Part shown: positions 1 through 9,368 of the stretch, one piece after another
Layout of the letters: each line of letters begins with the position of its first letter
How positions within the stretch are numbered: the first letter of the stretch is position 1
Assembly (NCBI GenBank): GCA_050486405.1
Contig: JBJHDF010000003.1
Span: 62,001 to 126,000 of the forward strand
Source of the DNA: JBJHDF01 sp050486405
GTDB taxonomy: Bacteria > Pseudomonadota > Gammaproteobacteria > Pseudomonadales > Cellvibrionaceae
Direction: 5' to 3'
DNA: 64,000 nucleotides
Made by a program: the position numbers and the translations under genes
Notes under the pieces: generated by a model
Told to the model about the DNA's origin: nothing
The model's input: only the letters and a program-made list of their open reading frames with translations
Database searches by the model: none

Positions 1-1032
1 CCGGGGCCTGTGGGGGTCATCCACGGTATAGAGTACCTCTCTGGATCTATGAAAAGCCCCTTGCTCACTGCGCGGCAGCACCCGCAGGCCGGCGAAACTG
101 TCCACCTGATGCTCCGGTATCGTCAGACCGGGGAAATAGTGTGTCAGGGTAGCCAGCAGATAGTCGCGCTCCGAGTCCAGACAGCGGCTGGTTTCCGGCT
201 CGCCCCGGTGGGGGGTTTCTGTGGTGCCCAGCAGCAGGCGTCCCCGCCAGGGTAAGGCAAAGACGCCCCGGCGATCCACCGGGGACTCCAGATAGTAGTG
301 GTGCTGCAACAGGGGCGGCAACAGCAGATGGGCCCCCTGGACCAGTTCCACCGCCGGCTGTGGCAGCGCCGGCGTTATCCCCTTAAGCACGCCGGTGGCC
401 CAGGGACCGGCACAGTTCACCAGTACCCGGCAGCTCACCGACAGCTCCCGGTACCCTTCCCGATAACGCACTTCACAGCCCTGCTCGTGCCGCTGCGCGG
501 CCACAAACTGCGCCGGCATGGCCAGTTCCGCACCCAGGGCCAGAGCCGAACGCAATACGGCAGACGTCAGGGCCCGGTCGTCCGTCTGGGCCTCGCGATA
601 GCGAAACACCTGCCGCAGTCCCGTCTCACGCAGACCATCCAGCTCCGCCCACTGGCGTCGGGGTATTCGGGCAAAGCGTGCATCGCGATCCAGACCGGCC
701 AGCAATGCGTAGAGACTCAGGCCGGTGGCAATGGTGAAGGTGCCGCGCTGGCCGCCGTTATAGACCGGCAGGTACAACCATTCCAGCCGCACCAGCTCCG
801 GTGCCAACCGGAGCAGCAGCGCCCGTTCGCGCAGGCTTTCGCGCACCAGGGAAAACTGCGCCGTCTCCAGATAGCGCAGGCCGCCGTGAATCAGTTTGGA
901 GGAGCGCGAGGAGGTGCCCGCTGCCACGGCATCGCGCTCCAGCACCAGTACACGGTAGCCGGCCGCCGCCGCTGCCTGAGCGACGCCGGCACCCTGGATG
1001 CCCGCGCCCACCACCACCAGATCGTAATCCAT
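1..1032 (-). CDS. glpD: Glycerol-3-phosphate dehydrogenase, partial
   Basis: FAD enzyme oxidising sn-glycerol 3-phosphate to dihydroxyacetone phosphate at the inner membrane, feeding electrons to quinone. The reading frame starts with ATG at 1032 and is still open at position 1, so only the N-terminal 344 residues are seen (E. coli GlpD has about 500). The N-terminus MDYDLVVVGAGIQGAG is a Rossmann dinucleotide-binding motif, and residues 41-56 (SSRSSKLIHGGLRYLE) are the GlpD signature. The C-terminal cap domain lies outside the window. No glp regulator or transporter is visible next to it. Confidence 0.93.
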   Translation of the reverse strand, partial: MDYDLVVVGAGIQGAGVAQAAAAAGYRVLVLERDAVAAGTSSRSSKLIHGGLRYLETAQFSLVRESLRERALLLRLAPELVRLEWLYLPVYNGGQRGTFTIATGLSLYALLAGLDRDARFARIPRRQWAELDGLRETGLRQVFRYREAQTDDRALTSAVLRSALALGAELAMPAQFVAAQRHEQGCEVRYREGYRELSVSCRVLVNCAGPWATGVLKGITPALPQPAVELVQGAHLLLPPLLQHHYYLESPVDRRGVFALPWRGRLLLGTTETPHRGEPETSRCLDSERDYLLATLTHYFPGLTIPEHQVDSFAGLRVLPRSEQGAFHRSREVLYTVDDPHRPR

Positions 1033-1091
1033 AACCTCACCGCCAGCGTATACCGTGCGAATCATTCACACAGTGTAGCCGAACGACGGTA

Positions 1092-1742
1092 CTACATGGG
1101 TAGGGGAATCAACTGCAGCTCCACGCGACGGTTGGCCTGACGCCCCTCTTCCGTGGCATTGGTGGCCACCGGATAGCGGGGACCGTAACCGAAAGACTCG
1201 ATGCGCCGGGCAGACACCCCCTGCCCCATCAGGTACTGGGCCACGCTGCCGGCGCGATTCTCGCTAAGGGTCTGGTTCAACTGGTCACTGCCGGTGGAAT
1301 CCGTATGACCGGCAATCTGAATGGCGGTCTGGTCGTATTCCTTGAGCACCAGCGACACGGAATTGAGCACCTCGTAAAACTCCGGGCGGATCTCGTGACG
1401 GCCCACGGCAAAGGTAATATTGCCCGGCATGATCAAACGCAGATTGTCGCCTTCGCGCTGCACCTGGACGCCAGTACCTTGCAACTGCTCGCGCAGCGCC
1501 CGCTCCTTGCGATCCATGTAGTGGCCGACACCACCACCGATGGCGCCACCGACCACAGCGCCGGTAAGCACACCCTGGCGCCGGTCACCGCGACTGGATG
1601 CGGCTCCGCCCACCACGGCGCCGGCCACGGCGCCAACAGCCGCCCCCTGGGCAGTCCGGCTCTGCCGCTCCTCACCGGTATAAGGATCGGTGGTCGTACA
1701 ACCGGCCAGAATCAGCGCGCACAGGACGAAGCGTATTTTCAT
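1092..1742 (-). CDS. OmpA-family outer membrane lipoprotein (YiaD-like)
   Basis: Predicted lipoprotein of 216 residues that anchors the outer membrane to peptidoglycan. The signal peptide ends in the lipobox LAGC, placing the lipidated cysteine at residue 15. Residues about 33-80 are a glycine-zipper stretch (repeated GAxxG), likely membrane-embedded. Residues about 95-214 are an OmpA C-terminal domain with GHTDSTGS and the NxxLSxxRA helix that bind diaminopimelate. The start has a GAGGA ribosome site a few bases upstream. Length and order match the E. coli YiaD family; the exact role is not known. Confidence 0.85.
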   Translation of the reverse strand: MKIRFVLCALILAGCTTTDPYTGEERQSRTAQGAAVGAVAGAVVGGAASSRGDRRQGVLTGAVVGGAIGGGVGHYMDRKERALREQLQGTGVQVQREGDNLRLIMPGNITFAVGRHEIRPEFYEVLNSVSLVLKEYDQTAIQIAGHTDSTGSDQLNQTLSENRAGSVAQYLMGQGVSARRIESFGYGPRYPVATNATEEGRQANRRVELQLIPLPM

Positions 1743-1820
1743 GGAATTCCTCGCGTATCAGGTGTTTAAAGTCTGCTATCTTAGATAAGATGTCTTCACT
1801 GTGACAATACGGTTGGAAAA

Positions 1821-2354
1821 ATGTTTTACCTGCCCATCCACGCCATGACCCGCTTCACACTTCTTCTGTTCGGACTTGTGCTTTTATCCGGCTGTGCGCG
1901 CTACAGCGTCAGCGTCAATGAACGGCTGGTCTACACCCCGGAACCACTGTTCAAGGACTACCGGATTGCCGATGAGCCGCTGCGCAACTGCGTGGAACAA
2001 ACCATCAAGGATGGCCGTATCACTCGCGCGGCGGAGTTGAGACGCCTGAACTGCAGCAGCGCCGGCATCGCCAACTTGGCTGGGCTGGAAAGGTTCCACG
2101 CGCTGGAGGAGATCAACCTGCCCGGCAACCAACTCACCCAGGTGCCGGAACTGGCCCGTCTATCGCAACTGAGAATTTTGATCCTGCGCGACAACGACCT
2201 GGTATCCGCGGCCCCTCTGCTGTCGCTGCTGCAGCTGGAGCGATTGGATCTGTCGGAAAACCCGAATCTGCCCTGCACCGATCTGCCGCAGCTGGCCAGA
2301 ACGCTCGGGGACAATGGCGGCCGGCTGATCAAGCCCCAGCACTGCGCCGAGTAG
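1821..2354 (+). CDS. Leucine-rich-repeat lipoprotein, hypothetical
   Basis: Predicted lipoprotein of up to 177 residues. The signal peptide carries lipobox LLSGC (cysteine at residue 25 from this start). An internal ATG at 1845 would give a shorter, more usual n-region; neither start has a strong ribosome site. Residues about 75-165 hold at least three leucine-rich repeats (LEEINLPGNQLT, LRILILRDNDL, LERLDLSENPNL), suggesting a protein-binding surface. It is divergent from the OmpA-like lipoprotein, sharing the 78-bp gap. Function unknown; the fold call rests on the repeat pattern. Confidence 0.7.
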   Translation: MFYLPIHAMTRFTLLLFGLVLLSGCARYSVSVNERLVYTPEPLFKDYRIADEPLRNCVEQTIKDGRITRAAELRRLNCSSAGIANLAGLERFHALEEINLPGNQLTQVPELARLSQLRILILRDNDLVSAAPLLSLLQLERLDLSENPNLPCTDLPQLARTLGDNGGRLIKPQHCAE

Positions 2355-2375
2355 TATTGCCAACAAACACCAACA

Positions 2376-2639
2376 TCAGACAAACATCAAGGCAATGGTG
2401 TTGCGGTGCTGACGTACTACTTTCATGGCAATCGGCTCGTTGTTGATGGGTCCCACGGTCTTCTTGAAGCGCACCTGCACTTCGGTACCCACGGGGGGAC
2501 AGACCTGGTTTTCCACCTGTACGGACGCACCACCATCGGAAATATCCTTGGAGAACCCGACGATGGTGCCAAAGGCAGGGTGGCTCATTTCCACCCGGAT
2601 GGACGTGGAAGTCCGCTCAAAGCGACGGCGCTCTAACAT
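2376..2639 (-). CDS. PilZ domain protein
   Basis: Small single-domain protein of 87 residues, likely a c-di-GMP receptor. The start was placed at 2639 because AAAGGAG lies just upstream; a longer open frame to 2690 has no such site. The N-terminus ERRRFERT supplies the RxxxR c-di-GMP arginines, and FSKDISDGGASVQ matches the (D/N)xSxxG second motif. Two GGDEF proteins in this window (44647-45933 and 47510-49951) could make its ligand, but no direct link is shown. It sits downstream of purC on the same strand, about 170 bp away. Confidence 0.85.
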   Translation of the reverse strand: MLERRRFERTSTSIRVEMSHPAFGTIVGFSKDISDGGASVQVENQVCPPVGTEVQVRFKKTVGPINNEPIAMKVVRQHRNTIALMFV

Positions 2640-2807
2640 GGCAAATACTCCTTTTGTTGCCCAAGCCGGAGAGCCCCGCACAGCCAGCACGACCGTTGCA
2701 CAGGCTCCCAGCCTTCAGTGTAGACCATAACCGACCGATAACACTGCATTTCCCTGCTACTGCAGCCGGACCGGAGCCCGGCTGGCGAATTGCTTTTCAA
2801 CAACTGT

Positions 2808-3518
2808 TCAAAAGCTGAGACCCAAGCGCTGACCGACCAACTCGTAGGATTCCACCACATTGCCCAGACCCTGGCGAAAGCGATCCTTGTCGAGTTTTTC
2901 CCGGGTGTCCTTGTCCCACAGCCGGCAGCCATCCGGGCTGAACTCGTCACCCAGCATTATCTGCCCGTCGAAGAGACCGAACTCCACCTTGAAGTCGACC
3001 AGAATCATATTGCCGGCGGCAAACAAGTCCTTCAGAACCTGGTTCACCTTGAACGTGAGTTCCCGCATTGTTTGCAGTTGCTCGGGTTCCGCCCAGCCGA
3101 ATGAAGCGATATGAGAATCGTTGATCATGGGGTCGCCGAGAGCATCGTTCTTCAAGAAGAACTCGAACACCGGCGGGTTCAGATCCAGGCCTTCCTGCAC
3201 GCCCAGACGACGACAGAGGGAGCCGGCAGCCACGTTGCGCACCACACACTCGACGGGAATCATTTTCAGGCGCTTGACCAGAGACTCAGTGTCCGACAGC
3301 AGTTTTTCAAAATGGGTAGGGACGCCGGCAGCTTCCAGTTTTTGCATGATGAAGGCGTTGAACTTGTTGTTCACCATGCCCTTGCGGTCAAGCTGTTCAA
3401 TCTTCTTGCCGTCAAACGCCGACGTGTCGTTGCGAAACAACAGCACCAGGCGCCTGTCGTCGTCGGTAAGGTAAACCGATTTGGCCTTGCCGGAATAAAG
3501 CTCTGCACGTTTTTCCAT
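2808..3518 (-). CDS. purC: Phosphoribosylaminoimidazole-succinocarboxamide synthase
   Basis: Purine biosynthesis: ATP-dependent joining of aspartate to CAIR, giving SAICAR. The 236-residue length matches bacterial PurC. The N-terminus MEKRAELYSGKAKSVYLTDD carries the nucleotide-binding GKAK loop. VRNVAAGSLCRR and the segment VDFKVEFG are conserved family motifs. It is last in the same-strand run dapA, bamC, MBL hydrolase, purC, the order found in Pseudomonas and relatives. ATG start at 3518. Confidence 0.96.
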   Translation of the reverse strand: MEKRAELYSGKAKSVYLTDDDRRLVLLFRNDTSAFDGKKIEQLDRKGMVNNKFNAFIMQKLEAAGVPTHFEKLLSDTESLVKRLKMIPVECVVRNVAAGSLCRRLGVQEGLDLNPPVFEFFLKNDALGDPMINDSHIASFGWAEPEQLQTMRELTFKVNQVLKDLFAAGNMILVDFKVEFGLFDGQIMLGDEFSPDGCRLWDKDTREKLDKDRFRQGLGNVVESYELVGQRLGLSF

Positions 3519-3570
3519 GATACTACCCGTACGATTGAGAAGATTGAGTCAAGAAGAGAATCGGAAGTGC

Positions 3571-4338
3571 TCAACGGTCGGCGGCTATCTCCAGCCAGTC
3601 GAAACCGCTGTCCTGGCAGGCGACAGTCACCGTCACCGCTGAAGTCACCTGGGGCATCAGCACGGCTTCAGCCAGGGCCGGAGAGTTGTTTTGCCGACTG
3701 ATATGAGCCACCACCAGATGCTGCAGTCGGCGCGTGTCCAGGCGGGAAAGCAAATCCGCCGCCTGGCGGTTGCTCAGATGTCCCCAGGGACCACCTACCC
3801 GCTGCTTGAGACGCGGCGGGTAGACGCCCCCGGCCAGCATCTGCGGATCGTGATTGGCTTCCAGCACCAGGGCGTCGCAACTCTGGTAACTGCTCTCCAC
3901 ATGGGGCGTAATACTACCCAAATCGGTGAGAATTCCCAAGCGCCTTCCGTCGCCTTCAAACACATACTGGGCCGGTTCCCGGGCATCGTGGGGCACGGCC
4001 ACCGGTGTCACTTGCAGACCTGCCAGCTCGAAGGGGGCATAACCAGCTATCAACCGCAGGTCGGGCAATTGCCCCATATCCCGGCTCTGCCAGGTGCCCT
4101 GGGTGATGTACACCGGCAGGCGGTGACGACGGGCCAGCGCCGCCACGCCGCGAATATGGTCGGTGTGTTCGTGGGTAACCAGAATGGCGCTCAGGTCGGC
4201 GGCGCGGCAACCCAGACGCGCCATGCGCTGCTCCGCCTCCCGGGCACTGAAACCGCAATCGAGCAACAGGGTGCCGCCCGCCCACTCGACCAGAGTGCCG
4301 TTGCCGCCGCTGCCACTGCCCAGAGAGGCGAAGCGCAC
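3571..4338 (-). CDS. MBL-fold metallohydrolase (YycJ/WalJ-like)
   Basis: Metallo-beta-lactamase-fold hydrolase of 255 residues. The metal-binding motif THEHTDH is at residues 55-61, and LTDLG and LEANHD follow later as further ligand positions. The opening FASLGSGSGGNGTL is typical of the YycJ group, which is thought to have 5'-3' exonuclease activity on DNA in firmicutes; that role is not established here. Start is GTG at 4338, 5 bp below the bamC stop, so it is probably co-transcribed between bamC and purC. Confidence 0.85.
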   Translation of the reverse strand: MRFASLGSGSGGNGTLVEWAGGTLLLDCGFSAREAEQRMARLGCRAADLSAILVTHEHTDHIRGVAALARRHRLPVYITQGTWQSRDMGQLPDLRLIAGYAPFELAGLQVTPVAVPHDAREPAQYVFEGDGRRLGILTDLGSITPHVESSYQSCDALVLEANHDPQMLAGGVYPPRLKQRVGGPWGHLSNRQAADLLSRLDTRRLQHLVVAHISRQNNSPALAEAVLMPQVTSAVTVTVACQDSGFDWLEIAADR

Positions 4339-4343
4339 GGTCG

Positions 4344-5522
4344 TCAGATGAGATTGCGGCGCACGACACTGAGCAGGCGACGGGCGTCGACGCTGCGCAG
4401 GCGCTTGCCATAGGGGTCGCGGATACGGGCGAGAATGTCACCCTCGTGCTCGGTAACCAGAATCAGGTAGCCCGGGGCCTTGGGCAGGTTCCGCTCCGCG
4501 TCCCGGTCCGACAGCGGTGGTTGCTCCAGCAGTTCACCCTCGGGCAGATTGTCCACCAATTGCGCCAATCGGTATGGCGTCGTAGGTTCGCCGGATTTCT
4601 GACGGGTAAAGGTGCGGCGGAACCAGCCCGGCTCCTTGTCGGCGGGTCGTTCGTAATGAACGTAAAACAAACCGAGAGCGGCGTCGGCTTCGAAGGTGTG
4701 GAAACCCTCCTGGCGCAGCGCGTGGGACAGCGTGGCCATGGCCCGGCTGCGCTCCAGTCGCAGGCGCAGAGCCGCTTCGTTGCGATAGACCTCCACATTG
4801 GAGCGGGCATCACCACCAATGGCCTGAGCCACCAGCGAGGTACCACCGCGAGTCACCTGCTCGGCGAGAGATTCCGCCAGTAATTCCAGCACCCACAGTT
4901 CGCGCTCCCGATCGACGGAATAATCCGGCCAATCCCAATCGAGATCCGGGCTGGTGCCCGCCGACACGCCGTAGTGCAGTATGTGTACTTCACTGGTGTT
5001 GGGCTGCACGCCCTGGTCTATCTGAATGCGGAAACGATCCCACATATCCGGGCTGTCGGCAAACCGCAGCCAGGCCGTTTCGATCAGCCCGCGGTCTATG
5101 TTCACGGTGTCCACCGTCAAATTGGCGCTGTTGAGAAAGCTGCGGATGCGCGGCCAGACGTCCCCTGGCGGCACATTGAGCATGATCCAACTGCGTTCGC
5201 CCAAGCGCTGTATGCGCACTGTCTCGGACTGGATATTGGAAGCCAGTGGCTGGGGCCGGGGAATCTCGAAGCTGCTTTCCGCCTCATCCTCGAACCCGGT
5301 GCGGGCGATGGGCGGGATAGGGTACAGCTCACCCAGCCGCTCGTCGCTGAGATGCTCTGGCAACGTCAACGGTTGGATATCATCGGCCTTGAGATAATCG
5401 AACTGGCGGTTGCGGAAGATGCCCTCGTCGCCAAAGAAAACACCGCAACCGGACAAGAGCGCGGCCAGGCTCACTACTGACAGGTAGCGAACGGGATTGT
5501 GCAACAAACGAATCGGAATCAT
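4344..5522 (-). CDS. bamC: Outer membrane assembly lipoprotein BamC
   Basis: Lipoprotein subunit of the BAM complex that inserts beta-barrels into the outer membrane. The signal peptide ends in LLSGC (cysteine about residue 26), followed by the unstructured segment FRNRQFDYLKADDIQPL, which in E. coli BamC lies against BamD. Two helix-grip domains follow, at roughly residues 100-220 and 240-390. At 392 residues it is longer than E. coli BamC (344). It follows dapA by 21 bp, the classical dapA-bamC pair. Confidence 0.92.
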   Translation of the reverse strand: MIPIRLLHNPVRYLSVVSLAALLSGCGVFFGDEGIFRNRQFDYLKADDIQPLTLPEHLSDERLGELYPIPPIARTGFEDEAESSFEIPRPQPLASNIQSETVRIQRLGERSWIMLNVPPGDVWPRIRSFLNSANLTVDTVNIDRGLIETAWLRFADSPDMWDRFRIQIDQGVQPNTSEVHILHYGVSAGTSPDLDWDWPDYSVDRERELWVLELLAESLAEQVTRGGTSLVAQAIGGDARSNVEVYRNEAALRLRLERSRAMATLSHALRQEGFHTFEADAALGLFYVHYERPADKEPGWFRRTFTRQKSGEPTTPYRLAQLVDNLPEGELLEQPPLSDRDAERNLPKAPGYLILVTEHEGDILARIRDPYGKRLRSVDARRLLSVVRRNLI

Positions 5523-5543
5523 GAATACTCTCTAGTGTCGGGC

Positions 5544-6419
5544 TCAAACCAGCCCGGCGTTTTTCAGTACGTCAACCACCTGGGGTTGGTATTGCTCCGC
5601 CAGGGGTGTCAGCGGCAGTCGAATACCGGGACCAATCAGACCCATCTGGCCCAGCGCCCACTTCACGGGGATCGGGCTGGATTCGACAAACAGTACCCGG
5701 TGCAGGGGCATCAATTGTTCGTTCAGAGCGCGGGCTTCCTCCGCCCGCCCCGCAATGGCCAGCTCACAGAGCCGCGCCATTTCCCTGGGTACGACATTCG
5801 CGGTCACGGAAATATCCCCCTTGCCGCCCAACAACATCAGCTCCACCGCCGTGGCGTCGTCGCCGGAAATCACCAGAAAGTCGTCCGGCGCCTGCTCGAT
5901 CAGTGTCTTGGCGCGCACCATGTCGCCGGTGGCCTCCTTGACACCGATGATATTGGGCGTACCCGCCAGGCGCAGCACTGTCTCCGGCAGCATGTCCACC
6001 GCCGTGCGGCCGGGCACATTGTACAGAATCTGGGGGATGGCTACCGCCCTGGCAAGATGCGTGTAGAACTGGTAGAGCCCTTCCTGGGTGGGCTTGTTGT
6101 AATAGGGAGTCACCAGCAGGCAGGCGTCGGCGCCGCGTTCCTTGGCGCCCCGGGTCAACTCCAGGGCCTCGTCCAGGGAGTTGGCGCCGGTGCCGGCAAT
6201 CACCGGAACGCGGCCATTGACCTGATCCACCACCGCGGCAATCACCGCCAGGTGCTCCTCCATGCTCAGGGTGGCGGACTCACCGGTGGTGCCCACCGCC
6301 ACCAGAGCGTGGCTGCCCTGCGCCAGATGCCAGTCCACCAGACGGCGCAGGCTGGGCCAGTCCAGCGACGTGTCCGGGTTCATGGGGGTTACCAGGGCAA
6401 CCATGCTGCCTTGAATCAT
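5544..6419 (-). CDS. dapA: 4-hydroxy-tetrahydrodipicolinate synthase
   Basis: First committed step of lysine and diaminopimelate synthesis: condensation of pyruvate with aspartate semialdehyde. 291 residues, normal length. The Schiff-base lysine lies in NIIGVKEATGD, the catalytic tyrosine in ILYNVPGRT, and GTTGESATL is the substrate-binding loop. It is first in the dapA-bamC-MBL-purC run. Confidence 0.97.
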   Translation of the reverse strand: MIQGSMVALVTPMNPDTSLDWPSLRRLVDWHLAQGSHALVAVGTTGESATLSMEEHLAVIAAVVDQVNGRVPVIAGTGANSLDEALELTRGAKERGADACLLVTPYYNKPTQEGLYQFYTHLARAVAIPQILYNVPGRTAVDMLPETVLRLAGTPNIIGVKEATGDMVRAKTLIEQAPDDFLVISGDDATAVELMLLGGKGDISVTANVVPREMARLCELAIAGRAEEARALNEQLMPLHRVLFVESSPIPVKWALGQMGLIGPGIRLPLTPLAEQYQPQVVDVLKNAGLV

Positions 6420-6522
6420 CTGGGTCTCCGAAGGCGAATTTAGGGGGCCGGGCGCTGCGGCCGACGGGCAATGGTACTGACAGGCGTCACGGGAAACAAG
6501 TTCGGGTCATTTGCGGCGGGGC

Positions 6523-7587
6523 CTATTTGCGAAAATCCAGCATGCGCCGCAGAGGCACCAGGGCACGCTCGATCAGCTCCGGCGGCACCCGGATTTCGTT
6601 GTCGTCGCGCTCGAACACCTGCAGCAGACTCTGCAAGCCGTTCATGGCCATCCAGGGGCAGCTGGCGCAACTGCGGCAGGTGGCGCCGCTGCCGGCGGTG
6701 GGCGCCACATGGAACACCTTGTCCGGGCAGGTCTGCTGCATCTTGTAGAAGATGCCCTGATCGGTGGCGACGATAAACTCCCGGTTGGGCAGCTCCCGGG
6801 CGGCGCGGATCAACTGAGAGGTGGAACCCACCACGTCGGCCAGTTCCACCACCGCCGCCGGCGACTCCGGATGCACCAGCACAGCCGCCTGCGGGTAGAG
6901 CGCCTTGAGATCCTCCAGCCCCCGGGATTTGAATTCCTCGTGCACGATACAGGCGCCGTCCCAGAGCAGCACATCGGCACCGGTGCGCTGCTGCACATAG
7001 TGGCCCAGGTGTTTATCCGGCGCCCAAAGAATCTTTTCACCGCGACGATCCAGGTAGTCCACCACATCCAGGGCAATGCTGGAGGTCACCACCCAGTCGG
7101 CCCGGGCCTTCACCGCCGCCGAGGTATTGGCGTAGACCACCACGGTGCGCTCCGGATGCTGGTCGCAGAAGGCGGCGAACTCGTCCGCCGGGCAGCCCAG
7201 ATCCAGTGAGCAGGTGGCTTCCAGGGTGGGCATCAGTACCCGCTTTTCCGGGCTGAGGATCTTGGCGGTCTCGCCCATGAACTTGACCCCGGCCACCACC
7301 AGGGTCCGGGCCGGATGTTCCTTGCCAAAGCGGGCCATTTCCAGGGAGTCGGCCACGCAGCCGCCGGTGGTCTCGGCCAGGGCCTGGATCTCCGGGGGGG
7401 TATAGTAGTGGGCCACCAGCACGGCTTTCTCGCGCTGTAACAGAGCGGCAATCTTCTCGCGGTACTCTTCGGCTCTGAACAGGTCAGAGGCCTCCGTCGG
7501 CACCTGCCGCTGCAGACGGTCGAGGTGCTCGCGCACGAGGTCCCGGGGCTGCGTGTGTTGTTCGCTGACAATTAGGGGTTCAGACAT
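6523..7587 (-). CDS. nadA: Quinolinate synthase
   Basis: De novo NAD synthesis: condenses iminoaspartate with dihydroxyacetone phosphate to quinolinate, using a 4Fe-4S cluster. 354 residues. Conserved segments include LVAHYYTPPEIQALAE and YANTSAAVKA; the C-terminal CRSCASCPWMAMN supplies a cluster cysteine as in E. coli NadA. Same strand as dapA but about 100 bp away. It lies next to tRNA-Lys and queC, an arrangement common in Pseudomonas relatives. Confidence 0.96.
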   Translation of the reverse strand: MSEPLIVSEQHTQPRDLVREHLDRLQRQVPTEASDLFRAEEYREKIAALLQREKAVLVAHYYTPPEIQALAETTGGCVADSLEMARFGKEHPARTLVVAGVKFMGETAKILSPEKRVLMPTLEATCSLDLGCPADEFAAFCDQHPERTVVVYANTSAAVKARADWVVTSSIALDVVDYLDRRGEKILWAPDKHLGHYVQQRTGADVLLWDGACIVHEEFKSRGLEDLKALYPQAAVLVHPESPAAVVELADVVGSTSQLIRAARELPNREFIVATDQGIFYKMQQTCPDKVFHVAPTAGSGATCRSCASCPWMAMNGLQSLLQVFERDDNEIRVPPELIERALVPLRRMLDFRK

Positions 7588-7680
7588 AGGCTGATCGGGA
7601 TACCGCAGTGGGCGTAACAGTGCGCGTATTCTACCACAGGAGTCTTGCAGTTCGCGGCCGGCTGGCCAGAGGCGGGAAAA

Positions 7681-7756
7681 TGGTGGGTCGTGCTGGATTC
7701 GAACCAGCGACCAATTGGTTAAAAGCCAACTGCTCTACCAACTGAGCTAACGACCC
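7681..7756 (-). tRNA. tRNA-Lys (anticodon UUU)
   Basis: A 76-nt cloverleaf with encoded CCA on the minus strand. The acceptor GGGTCGT (7750-7756) pairs with ACGACCC; the anticodon loop CTTTTAA lies on the stem GTTGG/CCAAT; the T loop is GGTTCGAATCC. It lies between queC and nadA. Confidence 0.97.
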
Positions 7757-7769
7757 AAAACAGGCGCAC

Positions 7770-7797
7770 ATCATAATGATTTACTTGGAAAAAACAA
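7770..7797 (-). promoter_or_regulatory. Promoter of tRNA-Lys
   Basis: Read on the minus strand: a -35 TTGTTT (7792-7797), a 16-bp spacer and a -10 TATGAT (7770-7775), ending 13 bp before the mature tRNA 5' end. The match to sigma-70 boxes is good; activity is inferred. Confidence 0.6.
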
Positions 7798-7822
7798 GCG
7801 CTTTGCAACGGGAAAAGCAAAA

Positions 7823-8506
7823 TTATTTCAGCGGCAGGTAACGGGTGGGGTCTGCCAGCCCCGCCTGCGCAAACCCTTCCCGGCGCAGGCGGCAACTGTC
7901 GCAGCGGCCGCAGGCCTCACCGCCGGCGCTGGCCTGATAGCAGGACACCGTCAGGGCGTAATCCACACCCAACTCAACACCCCGGCGGATGATATCCGCC
8001 TTACTCAGGTCGATCAGCGGTGTGCGGATACGCACAGCCCTGCCCTCCACACCCGCCCGGGTGGCCAGATTCGCCATGGCCTCGTAGGCCTGGATGTACT
8101 CCGGGCGGCAGTCCGGGTAACCGGAATAGTCCACGGCGTTGACGCCGATAAAGATATCCGCTGCGTCAAGCACCTCCGCCCAGCCCAGAGCGATGGACAG
8201 AAACACCGTATTGCGTGCCGGCACATAGGTGGCGGGAATGCCCTCGCTTGCCTCCTCGGGCACGGCGATGGCGTCGTCGGTGAGCGCCGAGCCGCCGATG
8301 GCGCGCAGATCCAGGGGTATCACCTTGTGCTCAACGCTGCCGTGGGCGCGCGCCGTAATCTCCGCCGCCGCCAGCTCCGCCCGATGGCGCTGGCCGTAGT
8401 CGAAACTCAGGGTGTGGCAGCGGTAACCCTCAGCCCGGGCAATAGCCAGCACGGTGGTGGAGTCCAGACCACCGGATACCAGTACCACAGCCTTTTTGTC
8501 ACTCAT
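7823..8506 (-). CDS. queC: 7-cyano-7-deazaguanine synthase
   Basis: Makes preQ0 from 7-carboxy-7-deazaguanine, ATP and ammonia, for queuosine in tRNA. 227 residues. The PP-loop VLVSGGLDSTT opens the protein; the zinc site is in the C-terminal CGRCDSCRLRREGF. It follows queE by 15 bp, and the two act in consecutive steps. The queA and tgt genes at 33-35 kb complete later steps of the pathway. Confidence 0.97.
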   Translation of the reverse strand: MSDKKAVVLVSGGLDSTTVLAIARAEGYRCHTLSFDYGQRHRAELAAAEITARAHGSVEHKVIPLDLRAIGGSALTDDAIAVPEEASEGIPATYVPARNTVFLSIALGWAEVLDAADIFIGVNAVDYSGYPDCRPEYIQAYEAMANLATRAGVEGRAVRIRTPLIDLSKADIIRRGVELGVDYALTVSCYQASAGGEACGRCDSCRLRREGFAQAGLADPTRYLPLK

Positions 8507-8521
8507 GGGCAGCTCTCGTGT

Positions 8522-9172
8522 TCAATGTCCGGGCGTGTCGCCCCACAGCAGTTTGTGCAACTGGACCTGGAAACGCACCGGCAGCCGGTCCGCCAGAATC
8601 CAGTCCGCCAGGGTTCGGGGTTCCAGTTGCCCGTAGCTGGGGGAAAAGAGCACCTCGGCCACGCGCTCCGTCAGGCGGTGTTCGTCCAGCTTGAAGCGCG
8701 CCCAGTCGTAATCCGCACGATCGCAGAGCACAAACTTGATCTGGTCGCGCCCGCCCAGCAGCGGCAGATTCTCCCAGCGGTTGCGCTCCAGCTCCCCGGA
8801 ACCCGGGGTCTTGAGATCCATCACCTTGCTCACCCGCGGGTCCACGCCTTCCAGCGGCATGGCACCGCTGGTTTCCAGGGACACGCTGAAACCGGCATCG
8901 CACAGGCGCGTCAGCAACGGCAGGCAATCAGGCTGCGCCAGCGGCTCACCCCCGGTGACGCAGACGTGGTGCGCCCCGAATTCGGCCACCCGGGCGCAGA
9001 TGGCATCCAGGCTCAGCCTCTCGCCGCCGTAAAAGGCGTATTCCGAATCGCAGTACTGACAGCGCAGCGGGCAGCCGGTCAGGCGCACGAACACCGTGGG
9101 CAGACCCACGGTGCTGGCTTCTCCCTGGAGCGAATGGAATATTTCGGTGATTTTTAAACTGGCCTGACTCAT
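8522..9172 (-). CDS. queE: 7-carboxy-7-deazaguanine synthase
   Basis: Radical-SAM enzyme converting 6-carboxytetrahydropterin to 7-carboxy-7-deazaguanine. The motif CPLRCQYC (CxxxCxxC) binds the 4Fe-4S cluster; VTGGEPL and SLQGEA are family motifs. The start was placed at the ATG at 9172, giving MSQASLKITEIFHSLQGE (216 residues); the frame is open to 9217 but the extension has no family resemblance. Pairs with queC. The tol-pal genes that often sit upstream of queE are not here. Confidence 0.95.
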   Translation of the reverse strand: MSQASLKITEIFHSLQGEASTVGLPTVFVRLTGCPLRCQYCDSEYAFYGGERLSLDAICARVAEFGAHHVCVTGGEPLAQPDCLPLLTRLCDAGFSVSLETSGAMPLEGVDPRVSKVMDLKTPGSGELERNRWENLPLLGGRDQIKFVLCDRADYDWARFKLDEHRLTERVAEVLFSPSYGQLEPRTLADWILADRLPVRFQVQLHKLLWGDTPGH

Positions 9173-9368
9173 GGCGGCTAATACCGGGGGGCAAAGTACC
9201 GGGGTAAGGGCGCGCATTCTACCGAATGCCCGGCCACTATGCGAGGGTTGCCGCTGTCGCAGGTGATTGTCGGCAGGTGATCGAAGCTGTTATTCTGGGC
9301 GTTTGCGCCGATTTTTACCAGCTCCACCTGTTCAACCGATCAACCTGTTAACTTGCCGTCCTGCAACC